In this document: piece by piece, positions 25,368-33,009 of the stretch
Layout: each line of letters starts with the position of its first letter
Numbering within the stretch: position 1 is the stretch's first letter
Translations under genes and position numbers: made by a program
Origin: Gemmatimonadaceae bacterium
GTDB lineage: Bacteria > Gemmatimonadota > Gemmatimonadetes > Gemmatimonadales > Gemmatimonadaceae
Direction of reading: 5' to 3'
Length of the DNA: 64,000 bases
NCBI GenBank assembly: GCA_020851035.1
Contig: JADZDM010000020.1
Coordinates: 62,001-126,000 of the forward strand
Notes under the pieces: model-generated
Told to the model about the DNA's origin: nothing
Seen by the model: the letters and a program-made list of their open reading frames with translations, nothing else
Database searches by the model: none

Positions 25368-26261
25368 ATGGAGAAGGTCGCGACTCAGCGCAGCCGTCAG
25401 GCAGCCCGGTCCAGCAGTGGAAGCACTTTCGACCAGTACCTCGCCGACATCAAGCGTCTCCCGCTGATCGGCAGTGTGGCAGAGGAGCGGGCACTCGCCC
25501 GCCTTGCCCAGCAGGGTGATGTGGCGGCTGCCGAGCGGCTCGTGACGGCCAACCTGCGTTTCGTGATCAGCTACGTGAAGAAGTACCAGGGCCATGGGCT
25601 GGACCTGGCCGAGCTGGTTGCCATCGGCAATGAAGGGCTGCTGAAGGCGGTGCGGAAGTTCGATCCGGACCAGGGCGTCAAGTTCATCTCGTACGCCGTC
25701 TGGTGGGTGCGCCAGGCCGTCCTGAAGGCGCTCGCCGAGCAGACGCGCAGCATCCGCGTGCCGCTGAACCAGAACTCCGCGCTGCTCCGCATGGCCAAGG
25801 CCGAGCAGATCCTTGCCGGCAAGCTCAATCGTGAGCCCACCGATGCCGAGCTGGGCGCGATGATCAACGAGGACGCCGAGACGGTCCGGGCCCAGCGCCA
25901 GATGACCACCAGCGAAACCTCGCTCGACGCGCCTGTCGACAAGTCGGACCGCGACGCCAGCACCCTCGGTGAGCGCTTCTCGGTCAGCGACGGCCGCGAC
26001 ATCGAGGAGGCCACCGACGAACGCCTGATGCGCGTGTTCGTGAAGGATGCCATCCAGAAGCACCTCACCATCCGCGAGCGCCAGATCCTCACGATGTACT
26101 ACGGCCTCGACGATGCCGCCGAGCCGATGACCCTCGAGCGGATCGGTGACCTGCTCGGTGTCACCCGGGAGCGCATCCGGCAGATCCGGGAGCGCGCCTT
26201 CGAGAAGCTGCGTGAGAGCGCGGACGGCTCGGCCCTGGCGGGGTTCTGGCAGGTCGCCTGA
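25368..26261 (+). CDS. RNA polymerase sigma-70 factor, RpoD-like without region 1.1
   Basis: A 297-residue primary-type sigma factor. Region 1.2 (FDQYLADIKRLPLIG), region 2 (NLRFVISYVKKYQGHGLDLAELVAIGNEGLL, split here as two overlapping segments; then FISYAVWWVRQ for -10 recognition), region 3 and region 4 (MTLERIGDLLGVTRERIRQI) are all recognisable. The acidic region 1.1 of large RpoD proteins is absent. ATG 25368 is preceded by AGGGAGA, a strong ribosome site. It could be the housekeeping factor of this lineage or a group 2 factor; sequence alone does not decide. Confidence 0.9.
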   Translation: MEKVATQRSRQAARSSSGSTFDQYLADIKRLPLIGSVAEERALARLAQQGDVAAAERLVTANLRFVISYVKKYQGHGLDLAELVAIGNEGLLKAVRKFDPDQGVKFISYAVWWVRQAVLKALAEQTRSIRVPLNQNSALLRMAKAEQILAGKLNREPTDAELGAMINEDAETVRAQRQMTTSETSLDAPVDKSDRDASTLGERFSVSDGRDIEEATDERLMRVFVKDAIQKHLTIRERQILTMYYGLDDAAEPMTLERIGDLLGVTRERIRQIRERAFEKLRESADGSALAGFWQVA

Positions 26262-26316
26262 CCGCATGATCCCGGCCGGCGACCCGCCGGCCGGCTGCCC
26301 CACCCGCACGCCACTG

Positions 26317-26356
26317 CATGCCCACCACGACAGGCCCCACCGTCGTGGTGGGCATG
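26317..26356 (+). terminator. Strong hairpin after the sigma factor gene
   Basis: A perfect 15-bp stem (26317-26331 with 26342-26356) around a 10-nt loop, 55 bp after the sigma stop. The following bases are only moderately T-rich (TGCGTTCGTTAATGATTTCG). It most likely ends the sigma transcript. Confidence 0.75.
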
Positions 26357-26446
26357 TGCGTTCGTTAATGATTTCGTCGCAAAGTGGGTGCTGTACAGCC
26401 GCCATGACGGGTGTAGCTTGGACGTCCCTCCCACCGCTGCTCCCGC

Positions 26447-26911
26447 ATGATCCCCACGAAGGCGACGTCGTCGGAGTTCGCGACCTCGCTCGCTGCCACG
26501 CAGGCCCGCGCGACCGGACGGTCGCTGCTCATCGTCGATGATGAAGTGACCATCCGCAACGCGCTGCGCCGGTTCTTCGTGCGCCGCGGCTGGGCGGTGG
26601 TCGACGCCGCCGACGGCGAACAGGCCCGCGCGCTGCTGCTCGACGGCGCACACGTCGGCGCGGGTTTCGACGCGATCATCACCGACATGCGCATGCCGCA
26701 CCTCACGGGCATCGCACTGCACCAGTGCGTCCACGAGCGCTGTCCCGCGGTTGCTCAGCGCTTCATCTTCTCGTCCGGCGACACCGGCGACGATGCATCG
26801 ACCGGCTACATCCGGGGCAGTGACTGCGCGGTGCTGCAGAAGCCGTTCGACCTCGCGCGGCTGCTCGCGCTGGTGGACGCGATGCCCCCGGTGGCTGGCC
26901 AGCCGAACTGA
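26447..26911 (+). CDS. Single-domain response regulator
   Basis: A 154-residue CheY-like receiver with no output domain. The acidic pair is in LIVDDE (31-33), the phosphorylatable Asp is D80 (IITDMRMP), the Ser/Thr switch is near S110 and the conserved Lys is K132 (LQKPF), so it should be phosphorylatable. A 25-residue N-terminal extension precedes the domain. A TAGCTT box at 26414-26419 could be its -10, giving a leader of about 20 nt. No kinase is adjacent; it probably acts through protein contacts. Confidence 0.88.
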   Translation: MIPTKATSSEFATSLAATQARATGRSLLIVDDEVTIRNALRRFFVRRGWAVVDAADGEQARALLLDGAHVGAGFDAIITDMRMPHLTGIALHQCVHERCPAVAQRFIFSSGDTGDDASTGYIRGSDCAVLQKPFDLARLLALVDAMPPVAGQPN

Positions 26912-26967
26912 CGACGGCGCGGCGACCGGCGCCGCGCAGGACGTCGGTGTCGTCCGCACCGACGTGA

Positions 26968-26973
26968 TAGTTT
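26968..26973 (+). promoter_or_regulatory. -10-like box of a probable leaderless promoter (glcD)
   Basis: TAGTTT lies exactly 6 nt before GTG 26980 of glcD, with no Shine-Dalgarno between. The spacing equals that at 22806 and 8041. Confidence 0.5.
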
Positions 26974-26979
26974 CCGGTC

Positions 26980-28410
26980 GTGCCCACGTCATCACTCCCG
27001 ATCGCCTCGACCCTCGCCGGCATCGTCGGCGAACGGCGCGTCCTGGAGCGCCGGAGCGCGCTGACGGCCTACGCCAGCGATGGCTTGCCCGGCTACCACC
27101 AGGTGCCATCGCTGGCCGTCTTTCCGGGCACCCGTGACGAGTTGGTGGCCGTGGTGCGCGCCCTCGCCGGTGCCGGCCTGCCCTTCGTGCCCCGCGGCGC
27201 CGGCACCGGGCTCAGTGGCGGCGCGCTGGCCGACGGTACCGTGCTCCTCGGCCTCAACCGCCTCACCCGCATCCTCGACATCGATCCCGTGAACCGGATC
27301 GCGACCGTCGAGCCCGGAGTGGTGAACAGTGCGCTGCAGAAGGCGGCGGCCGTGCACGGGCTGCACTATGCCCCCGACCCGTCCAGCCAGTCGGCCTGCA
27401 CCATCGGCGGCAACGTGGCCGAGAACGCCGGCGGGCCACACTGCCTGAAGTACGGGGTGACGCTGAACCACACCGTGGCCTGCACCGTGCTCCTGCCCGA
27501 CGGTGAGATCGTGACCCTCGGCAGCCGGCATGGCGAGACGGCGGGGTACGACCTGCTGGGGGCATTCGTGGGATCGGAAGGGTGCTTCGGCGTGGCGCTG
27601 GACTGCACCGTGCGCCTGCTCCCCGATCCCCCGCGCGTGCGCACGCTGCTGGCGGACTTCTCGCAGCTGCACGACGCCGCCCTCGCCACCAGTGCCATCA
27701 TCGCCAGCGGGATCCTCCCCGCCGCGCTCGAGATGATGGACGGTGCCGCCGTGCGGCTCGTCGAGGCGTCGGTGTACGCGGCGGGGTACCCGACGGATTG
27801 TGATGCGGTGCTGCTGGTGGACCTGGACGGCGTGGCGGACGGGCTCGAGGATGACGTGGCCGCGGTGGACGCGATCTGCCGCGCGCACGGGGCACGGCAC
27901 GTGCGCATCGCCACCGACGGTGCCGAGCGCACCCTGCTCTGGCAGGGCCGGAAGAAGGCGTTCGGTGCCATGGGCCGCGCCGCGCCGCACCTCGTGCTGC
28001 AGGATGCGGTGGTGCCGCGCACGCGCCTCCCCGACATGCTCCAGCAGATTGCGGGCATCGGCGCGCGCCACGGTGTGGCGGTGTGGAACATCTTCCATGC
28101 GGGCGACGGCAACCTGCACCCGAGCGTGAGCTACGACGCCGGGAACCCCGGCGAGGCGGCGCGCGTGCATGCGTGCATGACCGAGATCATGCAGGCCTGC
28201 ATCGCGGCCGGTGGCACCATCACCGGCGAGCACGGCGTGGGCCTCGACAAGATCGACTACATGCCGGCGCTCTTCGATGGCGACACGCTGGCAGCGATGT
28301 GCCGGCTGCGCGATGTGTTCGACCCCGCGCACCTCTCGAACCGCGGCAAGGTGGTGCCGGTGCACACCTGCCGCGAATGGCACCAGGCGCCGGCGGGGCG
28401 GGCAACGTGA
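26980..28410 (+). CDS. glcD: Glycolate oxidase subunit GlcD (FAD-linked oxidase)
   Basis: The FAD-binding, substrate-oxidising subunit of the glycolate (or D-lactate) dehydrogenase complex at the membrane face. The 476-residue protein has the PCMH FAD loop PRGAGTGLSGGALADG (about 71-86), SACTIGGNVAENAGGPHCLKYG and the C-terminal VWNIFHAGDGNLHP and ITGEHGVGLDKI with the catalytic-site His residues. It begins with GTG and is followed by glcE (TGATG overlap) and glcF. Glycolate versus D-lactate cannot be settled, but the three-subunit set favours glycolate. Confidence 0.93.
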   Translation: MPTSSLPIASTLAGIVGERRVLERRSALTAYASDGLPGYHQVPSLAVFPGTRDELVAVVRALAGAGLPFVPRGAGTGLSGGALADGTVLLGLNRLTRILDIDPVNRIATVEPGVVNSALQKAAAVHGLHYAPDPSSQSACTIGGNVAENAGGPHCLKYGVTLNHTVACTVLLPDGEIVTLGSRHGETAGYDLLGAFVGSEGCFGVALDCTVRLLPDPPRVRTLLADFSQLHDAALATSAIIASGILPAALEMMDGAAVRLVEASVYAAGYPTDCDAVLLVDLDGVADGLEDDVAAVDAICRAHGARHVRIATDGAERTLLWQGRKKAFGAMGRAAPHLVLQDAVVPRTRLPDMLQQIAGIGARHGVAVWNIFHAGDGNLHPSVSYDAGNPGEAARVHACMTEIMQACIAAGGTITGEHGVGLDKIDYMPALFDGDTLAAMCRLRDVFDPAHLSNRGKVVPVHTCREWHQAPAGRAT

Positions 28411-29570
28411 TGGCACCGGACGCGGTGTCCACGCCGCTGCTGCTGCCCGACACGACCGCAGGCGTGCGCGAGATCGTCGGCGGCGCCTTCGCGGCGCGTG
28501 AGCCGCTGCGCATCCAGGGCGCGGGCACCTGGCGGCAGGCGGGCCCACCGGTGTGCAGTCTGCGCACCCTGTCACTCGCCGGCCTGGCCGGCATCATCGA
28601 GTACGTGCCGGGCGACCTGACGCTCACCGCGTGGTCCGGCACCACGCTCGCCGAGCTGTCCCATGCCACGGCGGCACACGGGCAGTGGCTCGGGCTGGAC
28701 CCGGCTGGCGCCCGGCACGGGACCATCGGCGCCACGATCGCCACCGCGTCCGCCGGCCCGCTCGCGCATGCATTCGGCACGCCGCGCGACCTCGTGCTGG
28801 GGCTGGAGTGCGTCACGGGCTACGGCGAGGTGGTGCACGCCGGCGGCCGCGTGGTGAAGAACGTCGCCGGCTTCGACCTCGTGCGCCTGAACACGGGCGC
28901 CTGGGGCACGCTGGGTCCGGTGACGGCACTCACGCTGCGCCTCCGCGCCGTGCCGGTGCATGACGTGACACTGGCGATCCGCGTGGACGGCGAGGCCCAC
29001 CTCGCCACGCTGCTGGCCATCCTGCGCGCGCCGACGATGTCGTTCCTCGCGATGGAGTGGGTCGACGGTGACACCGCACGGCGCCTCGGTGTCGGCGACG
29101 GGACCGACATCGTGCTGGTGCGCCTTGGCGGGAACGACGCCTTCGTGCGCGGGCAGCGTGCCGCGATCGAGAACGCGGCATCCTGTGCGCCCACCGACCC
29201 CGCGGTCTGGGCCGCGCTCGCGACCCGCGATGCGCTCGCTGCGGTGGTGGCGCGCTTCAGCGGCCCGGTGAGCGGGTTGCCGTCGCGCATCGGCATGTTG
29301 CGCGCCCTGCGATCGCGCTGCCAGGGGTCGATCGTGCTGCATGCCACCGTCGGTCGCGGGATCGTCCGCCTCATCGCGGATGAGGCCGAGGCGCCGGTGC
29401 GGGACGTCCTCTCCGCGACTGCCGCGGACGAGCGGGTGATCGTCGAGCGCCAACCCGACGCCTGGTGGGACGACGCGCCGGATGCGTTCGCGACCGGCCT
29501 CGCCGGTCGCGTGCGGGCGGCGTTCGACCCGGCACACATCTGCAACCGTCGCCAGGCGGCACATGCCTGA
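28410..29570 (+). CDS. glcE: Glycolate oxidase subunit GlcE
   Basis: The second FAD-binding subunit, 386 residues. It has a shorter PCMH-like FAD domain (LRIQGAGTWRQ; ARHGTIGATIATASAGPLAHAFG; GGRVVKNVAGFDLVRLNTGAWGTLG in overlapping pieces) and a C-terminal DPAHICNRR tail. ATG 28410 overlaps the glcD stop as TGATG; its own end overlaps glcF by 8 nt. Needed for activity of the complex in bacteria where it has been tested. Confidence 0.9.
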   Translation: MAPDAVSTPLLLPDTTAGVREIVGGAFAAREPLRIQGAGTWRQAGPPVCSLRTLSLAGLAGIIEYVPGDLTLTAWSGTTLAELSHATAAHGQWLGLDPAGARHGTIGATIATASAGPLAHAFGTPRDLVLGLECVTGYGEVVHAGGRVVKNVAGFDLVRLNTGAWGTLGPVTALTLRLRAVPVHDVTLAIRVDGEAHLATLLAILRAPTMSFLAMEWVDGDTARRLGVGDGTDIVLVRLGGNDAFVRGQRAAIENAASCAPTDPAVWAALATRDALAAVVARFSGPVSGLPSRIGMLRALRSRCQGSIVLHATVGRGIVRLIADEAEAPVRDVLSATAADERVIVERQPDAWWDDAPDAFATGLAGRVRAAFDPAHICNRRQAAHA

Positions 29571-30870
29571 ACTGCCGGCCGTGAGCGACCACGCGGCCAC
29601 CACGCGGCCCTGCGCGCTGCCCGGCACGCCGCTGGCCGGCGCGGCCGCGGGACTCGATGCCTGCGTGCACTGCGGCTTCTGCCTGCAGGCGTGCCCCACC
29701 TACCTCGCGCTCGGCGACGAGAACGACAGCCCACGCGGGCGGATCGTGCTGATGCGCGGGCTGCTCGACGGGGAGCTGTCGCCCACCGATACGGTGGTGC
29801 AGCAGCACATCGACCGGTGCCTGGGCTGCCGCGGATGCGAGACGGCCTGCCCCAGCGGCGTGCCGTATGGCCAGCTGCTCGAGGCCACGCGCGCGACGCT
29901 GCGCGAATCCGCGTCGCCACCGCTGGTCGCGCGACTGCTCCTCGCCGTCTTCGCCTCGCCGGTGCTCCTGCCGCTGGCGCTGGCCGGCGGGCGGGTAGCC
30001 CGCGCACTGCGGCTCCCAGCCCTGCTCTCGCGCGTGCCGGGACGCATCGGTGCCGGGATGGCGATGCTCCACAGCACGCGGCCGGTCCTCGCAACCCGCG
30101 AGTACGCGCCGCGCGGCAGTGGATCGCGCGGGCCGGTCGCGCTGCTCACCGGCTGCGTCATGGACGGCCTCTTCGGCGCCACCACCAGCGCCACCCGCCG
30201 CACGCTGGTCGTGAACGGCTACGTGCTCGTCGACGCACCGGCGCAGCGCTGCTGCGGCGCGCTGCACGCACACGCCGGCGACCTGGCGTCGGCACGGATG
30301 CTCGCACGCGCCAACATCGTCGCCTTCGAGGCCGTGCCGGACGCGCTGATCGCGGTGAACGCCGCCGGCTGCGGGGCGATGCTCAAGGAGTACGCCCACC
30401 TGCTGCACGACGATCCGGCGTGGCGTGACCGCGCCGCCGCCGTGGCGGCGCGTACCCGCGATGCCACCGAACTGCTCGCCAACGCCGGTCCGCGGCCGGC
30501 GGCACTCGCCGCCCCCCTGCGCATCACCTACGATGCCCCGTGCCACCTGCAGCACGCACAGCGCCTGGTGGCACCTCCACTGGCGGTGCTCGACGCGATC
30601 GGCAACCTCGAGCGCATCCCGCTCGAGGACAGCGACCAGTGCTGCGGATCGGCCGGCATCTACAACCTGATCGAACCGGGGGTCTCCGACGCCGTGCTGG
30701 CCCCCAAGCTCCGGCACATCGCAGCGACCGGGGCCACCCTCGTCGCCACCGGCAACCCCGGCTGCCTGATGCAGATCGGCGCCGGGCTCGCGCGCGCGGG
30801 GAGCACCGTGCGCGTGGCCCACCCGATCGACCTGCTCGACGCCGCGTACGCCGCGGAGCCGCCACGCTGA
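29563..30870 (+). CDS. glcF: Glycolate oxidase iron-sulfur subunit GlcF
   Basis: A 435-residue electron-transfer subunit. Two [4Fe-4S] motifs are visible: CVHCGFCLQACP and CLGCRGCETACPSG. Two Cys-rich (CCG) domains follow, marked by QRCCGALHAHAGD and DSDQCCGSAGIYN, the second preceded by ITYDAPCHLQHAQR. This is the usual order for GlcF, which passes electrons from the flavin subunits to quinone. ATG 29563 lies inside the end of glcE. The stop overlaps the next gene as TGATG. Confidence 0.93.
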   Translation: MPELPAVSDHAATTRPCALPGTPLAGAAAGLDACVHCGFCLQACPTYLALGDENDSPRGRIVLMRGLLDGELSPTDTVVQQHIDRCLGCRGCETACPSGVPYGQLLEATRATLRESASPPLVARLLLAVFASPVLLPLALAGGRVARALRLPALLSRVPGRIGAGMAMLHSTRPVLATREYAPRGSGSRGPVALLTGCVMDGLFGATTSATRRTLVVNGYVLVDAPAQRCCGALHAHAGDLASARMLARANIVAFEAVPDALIAVNAAGCGAMLKEYAHLLHDDPAWRDRAAAVAARTRDATELLANAGPRPAALAAPLRITYDAPCHLQHAQRLVAPPLAVLDAIGNLERIPLEDSDQCCGSAGIYNLIEPGVSDAVLAPKLRHIAATGATLVATGNPGCLMQIGAGLARAGSTVRVAHPIDLLDAAYAAEPPR

Positions 30871-31499
30871 TGCGCACTGGCGTCTTGCTGGAGATCGAGG
30901 AGGTGCTCTTCGACACGCTCCCGCTGCGCACCACGGCGCTGCAGCAGGCGCTCGACGCCGAAGGGGTGACACTCGGCGCGCGGAGCATCGCCCTCGCCCA
31001 CACCGGGTTGCCGGCGGTGGTGGCGCTCAGCCACCTGCCGGCGATCACCGCACTCGACGAGACCGGTCGCGACCTCGTGTTGCACCGGGCCACCGACCTT
31101 GGCAGTGCCGCCATCGCGCAGGGCGCGGCGACCCTGCACACCGCCGTGGCAGGCGCCATCGAGACGCTCGCCTCGGAGTTCCCGATCGCCGTGGTGACCC
31201 GCGGCACCCGTGCCGATGCGCTGCAACTGCTCGAGATGGCCGGACTGGAGGTGTACATCAGCACCATCCGCTCGCTTGCGACGATGCGTGAGCGGGACCA
31301 GCATGAGGCCTGGGCCTCCGCCCGCGCGGCATTGCATGTGGACCGGGCCGTGGCACTCGCACCGGCCCCGCTGCTGGCGGGCGCGCGCGCTGCCGGGCTC
31401 CAGGTGATCCGTGCCGGCGGCACGCATGGTGGCACGCCGGTGCCGCCCGCCACCACCGTCGCGGCGATGGACCCGGCGCAGGTCATCTCCCTCTTCTGA
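30870..31499 (+). CDS. HAD-like protein with degenerate catalytic motif
   Basis: A 209-residue protein. The overall layout (N-terminal motif, helical cap with LALAHTGLPAVVALSHL, then FPIAVVTRGTRADALQLLEMAG and a Rossmann-like end) is that of a haloacid-dehalogenase-superfamily phosphatase. Motif I reads LLEIEEVLFDTLP where DxDGxLxD is expected, so the nucleophile Asp and the acid/base Asp are both Glu. Motif II (VTRG) still has Thr. It may be a catalytically changed or regulatory HAD protein. It is translationally coupled to glcF, where a phosphoglycolate phosphatase would make metabolic sense. Confidence 0.65.
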   Translation: MRTGVLLEIEEVLFDTLPLRTTALQQALDAEGVTLGARSIALAHTGLPAVVALSHLPAITALDETGRDLVLHRATDLGSAAIAQGAATLHTAVAGAIETLASEFPIAVVTRGTRADALQLLEMAGLEVYISTIRSLATMRERDQHEAWASARAALHVDRAVALAPAPLLAGARAAGLQVIRAGGTHGGTPVPPATTVAAMDPAQVISLF

Positions 31500-31506
31500 G
31501 CTCCAC

Positions 31507-32523
31507 ATGATGTCACCGCATTCCGCCGCCCCTGGTCCCGTGCCGCTCTTCGACCGCAGCACGCGGCTGCGCATGCAGTTCACCGGCGCCAAGGCGGCGG
31601 AGTCGCTCACCGGCCTGGTCACGAACGACGTGCTCGCGCTGCGGGGCGGCGACGGCCTGTACGCCTGCGCCCTCACGGCGAAGGGCCGGATCATCGCCGA
31701 TGTGCGCATCCTGGCGATCGCCGGTGCGGATGGCGCCGGCGTCGGCTCCTACCTGGTGGATGCCAACGCTGCGGCTGGCAGCGGCTTCGCCGCGATGATC
31801 CGGAAGTACGTGAACCCGAGGCTGGCGACGTACACCGACGTGAGCAGCGAGACCCGCTGCCTGACCCTCGCCGGCGATCGCGCACTTGCCCTGCTGCGCC
31901 AGGTGGCCGGCGACGCGTCGTCGCTGGACGCGCTGGAAGCCGGTGCGGCGTTCACGCATGTCCGCGCCACCGTCGGCGACGCCGACGTCAGGGTGGTGCG
32001 CGCACCCGACCTCGGGCCGCGCAGCACGGTGGACCTGATCGGTGACGCCGCGGCCGTGGATGCGGCGGGCGCCGCCTTGCGCGCCGCCGGCGCGGTGGAC
32101 GGGGGCGAGATCGAGTGGCACCGCCTGCGCGTGATGGCCGCACGGCCGGAGTGGGGCGTGGACATGGACGAGAACACGCTCGCGCAGGAGGCCAACATGG
32201 ACGCGCTGCAGGCCATCTCCTACCGCAAGGGATGCTACACCGGGCAGGAGACGGTGGCGCGCGTGCACTTCCGCGGGCACGTGAACCGCACGCTGCGACG
32301 CGTGGCATACCCCGGTGCCCTGCCGGCGCACGGGACGGAACTGCGGGATGCCGATGGTGCGGCGGTGGGTGTCTCGCGCAGCGTGGCGCTCGACGACGGC
32401 GGCACCGGCATCGGGATCGCGATGCTGCGACGGGAGGTGCAGCGCGACGCGCGCCTGGCCTGGAGTGACGCCGCCGGCGCAACGCACGCCGCACGGGTCA
32501 CCGACGACGCCGCCGCAGACTGA
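31507..32523 (+). CDS. YgfZ/GcvT-like folate-binding protein
   Basis: A 338-residue member of the YgfZ branch of the GcvT fold, which supports iron-sulfur cluster assembly or repair with folate. The diagnostic motif KGCYTGQE is present in YRKGCYTGQETVARVHFRG. The N-terminal part (FTGAKAAESLTGLVTNDV, ALTAKGRIIADVRIL) is typical too. It is 7 bp after the HAD-like gene. Being behind the Fe-S protein GlcF, its job may be to help that cluster-rich subunit; this is inference from position. Confidence 0.88.
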   Translation: MMSPHSAAPGPVPLFDRSTRLRMQFTGAKAAESLTGLVTNDVLALRGGDGLYACALTAKGRIIADVRILAIAGADGAGVGSYLVDANAAAGSGFAAMIRKYVNPRLATYTDVSSETRCLTLAGDRALALLRQVAGDASSLDALEAGAAFTHVRATVGDADVRVVRAPDLGPRSTVDLIGDAAAVDAAGAALRAAGAVDGGEIEWHRLRVMAARPEWGVDMDENTLAQEANMDALQAISYRKGCYTGQETVARVHFRGHVNRTLRRVAYPGALPAHGTELRDADGAAVGVSRSVALDDGGTGIGIAMLRREVQRDARLAWSDAAGATHAARVTDDAAAD

Positions 32524-32600
32524 CTGCTGCGCGCCCTACCCCCGGCACCGGCGCACGCCATCCTCGCTGCGATCCGCATCCCGGACAGGGGGAATGCAAA

Positions 32601-32628
32601 GCGGGGCTGCTCTCGTGAGCAGCCCCGC
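32601..32628. terminator. Bidirectional terminator between ygfZ and the small lipoprotein
   Basis: A perfect 12-bp G/C-rich stem (32601-32612 with 32617-32628) with a TCGT loop. It is followed by CTTGTTT on the plus strand and, read on the minus strand, by TTTGCATT, so it can end transcripts from both sides. Confidence 0.85.
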
Positions 32629-32648
32629 CTTGTTTCGCCGAAGCGAGA

Positions 32649-32852
32649 TTACTTCTTGGTCGTGTCGGCGGCCGGAGCGGCCATCGCGGTGCTGTCCTTC
32701 TTCATCGTGTCGGCGACGGCGGCCGGAGCGGCCTCCGGAGCCGGCGCAGCGGCCGGAGCGGCAGCGGCGGAATCGACCTTCGGGGCTTCTTCCGTCTTGG
32801 CGCCGCAGGCGGCGAGGACGAGCATGGCGGCAAACGTGGCGATACGCTTCAT
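32649..32852 (-). CDS. Small Ala/Pro-rich lipoprotein
   Basis: A 67-residue lipoprotein. The signal is MKRIATFAAMLVLAAC, with a lipobox LAAC; the mature part is low-complexity (AAAAPAAAPAPEAAP, then DTMKKDSTAMAAP and a Lys-rich end). ATG 32852 has a strong AAGGAGA site 8 nt upstream, so the gene is well expressed or at least well translated. No enzymatic domain. It has its own promoter (TTGACA-16 nt-TATCCT) with a leader of about 75 nt that contains a G/C-rich palindrome near 32902-32915. Confidence 0.8.
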   Translation of the reverse strand: MKRIATFAAMLVLAACGAKTEEAPKVDSAAAAPAAAPAPEAAPAAVADTMKKDSTAMAAPAADTTKK

Positions 32853-32932
32853 TGGAAAATCTCCTTGGATATCCGAGGTGGTGACAAACTGAAGCTCCCG
32901 GTCGGCGGGCCCGCCGGCTGGAAGCGGAGTGA

Positions 32933-32988
32933 AGGATATTCTGCAGGTCCACGATGTCAAGTGGAATTGCTGAAATTCCACCTATTTT
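32933..32988. promoter_or_regulatory. Divergent promoters with a shared operator-like palindrome
   Basis: Minus strand: -35 TTGACA (32955-32960) and -10 TATCCT (32933-32938), 16-nt spacer, for the lipoprotein. Plus strand: a TATTTT box (32983-32988) about 21 nt before the oxidoreductase GTG. Between them is the perfect palindrome GTGGAATT-GCTGA-AATTCCAC (32961-32981), touching the minus -35 and the plus -10. A dimeric regulator bound here could control both genes. The plus leader has AAGGAAG as ribosome site. Confidence 0.6.
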
Positions 32989-33009
32989 GCCGCAAGGAAG
33001 CGCCGGATT

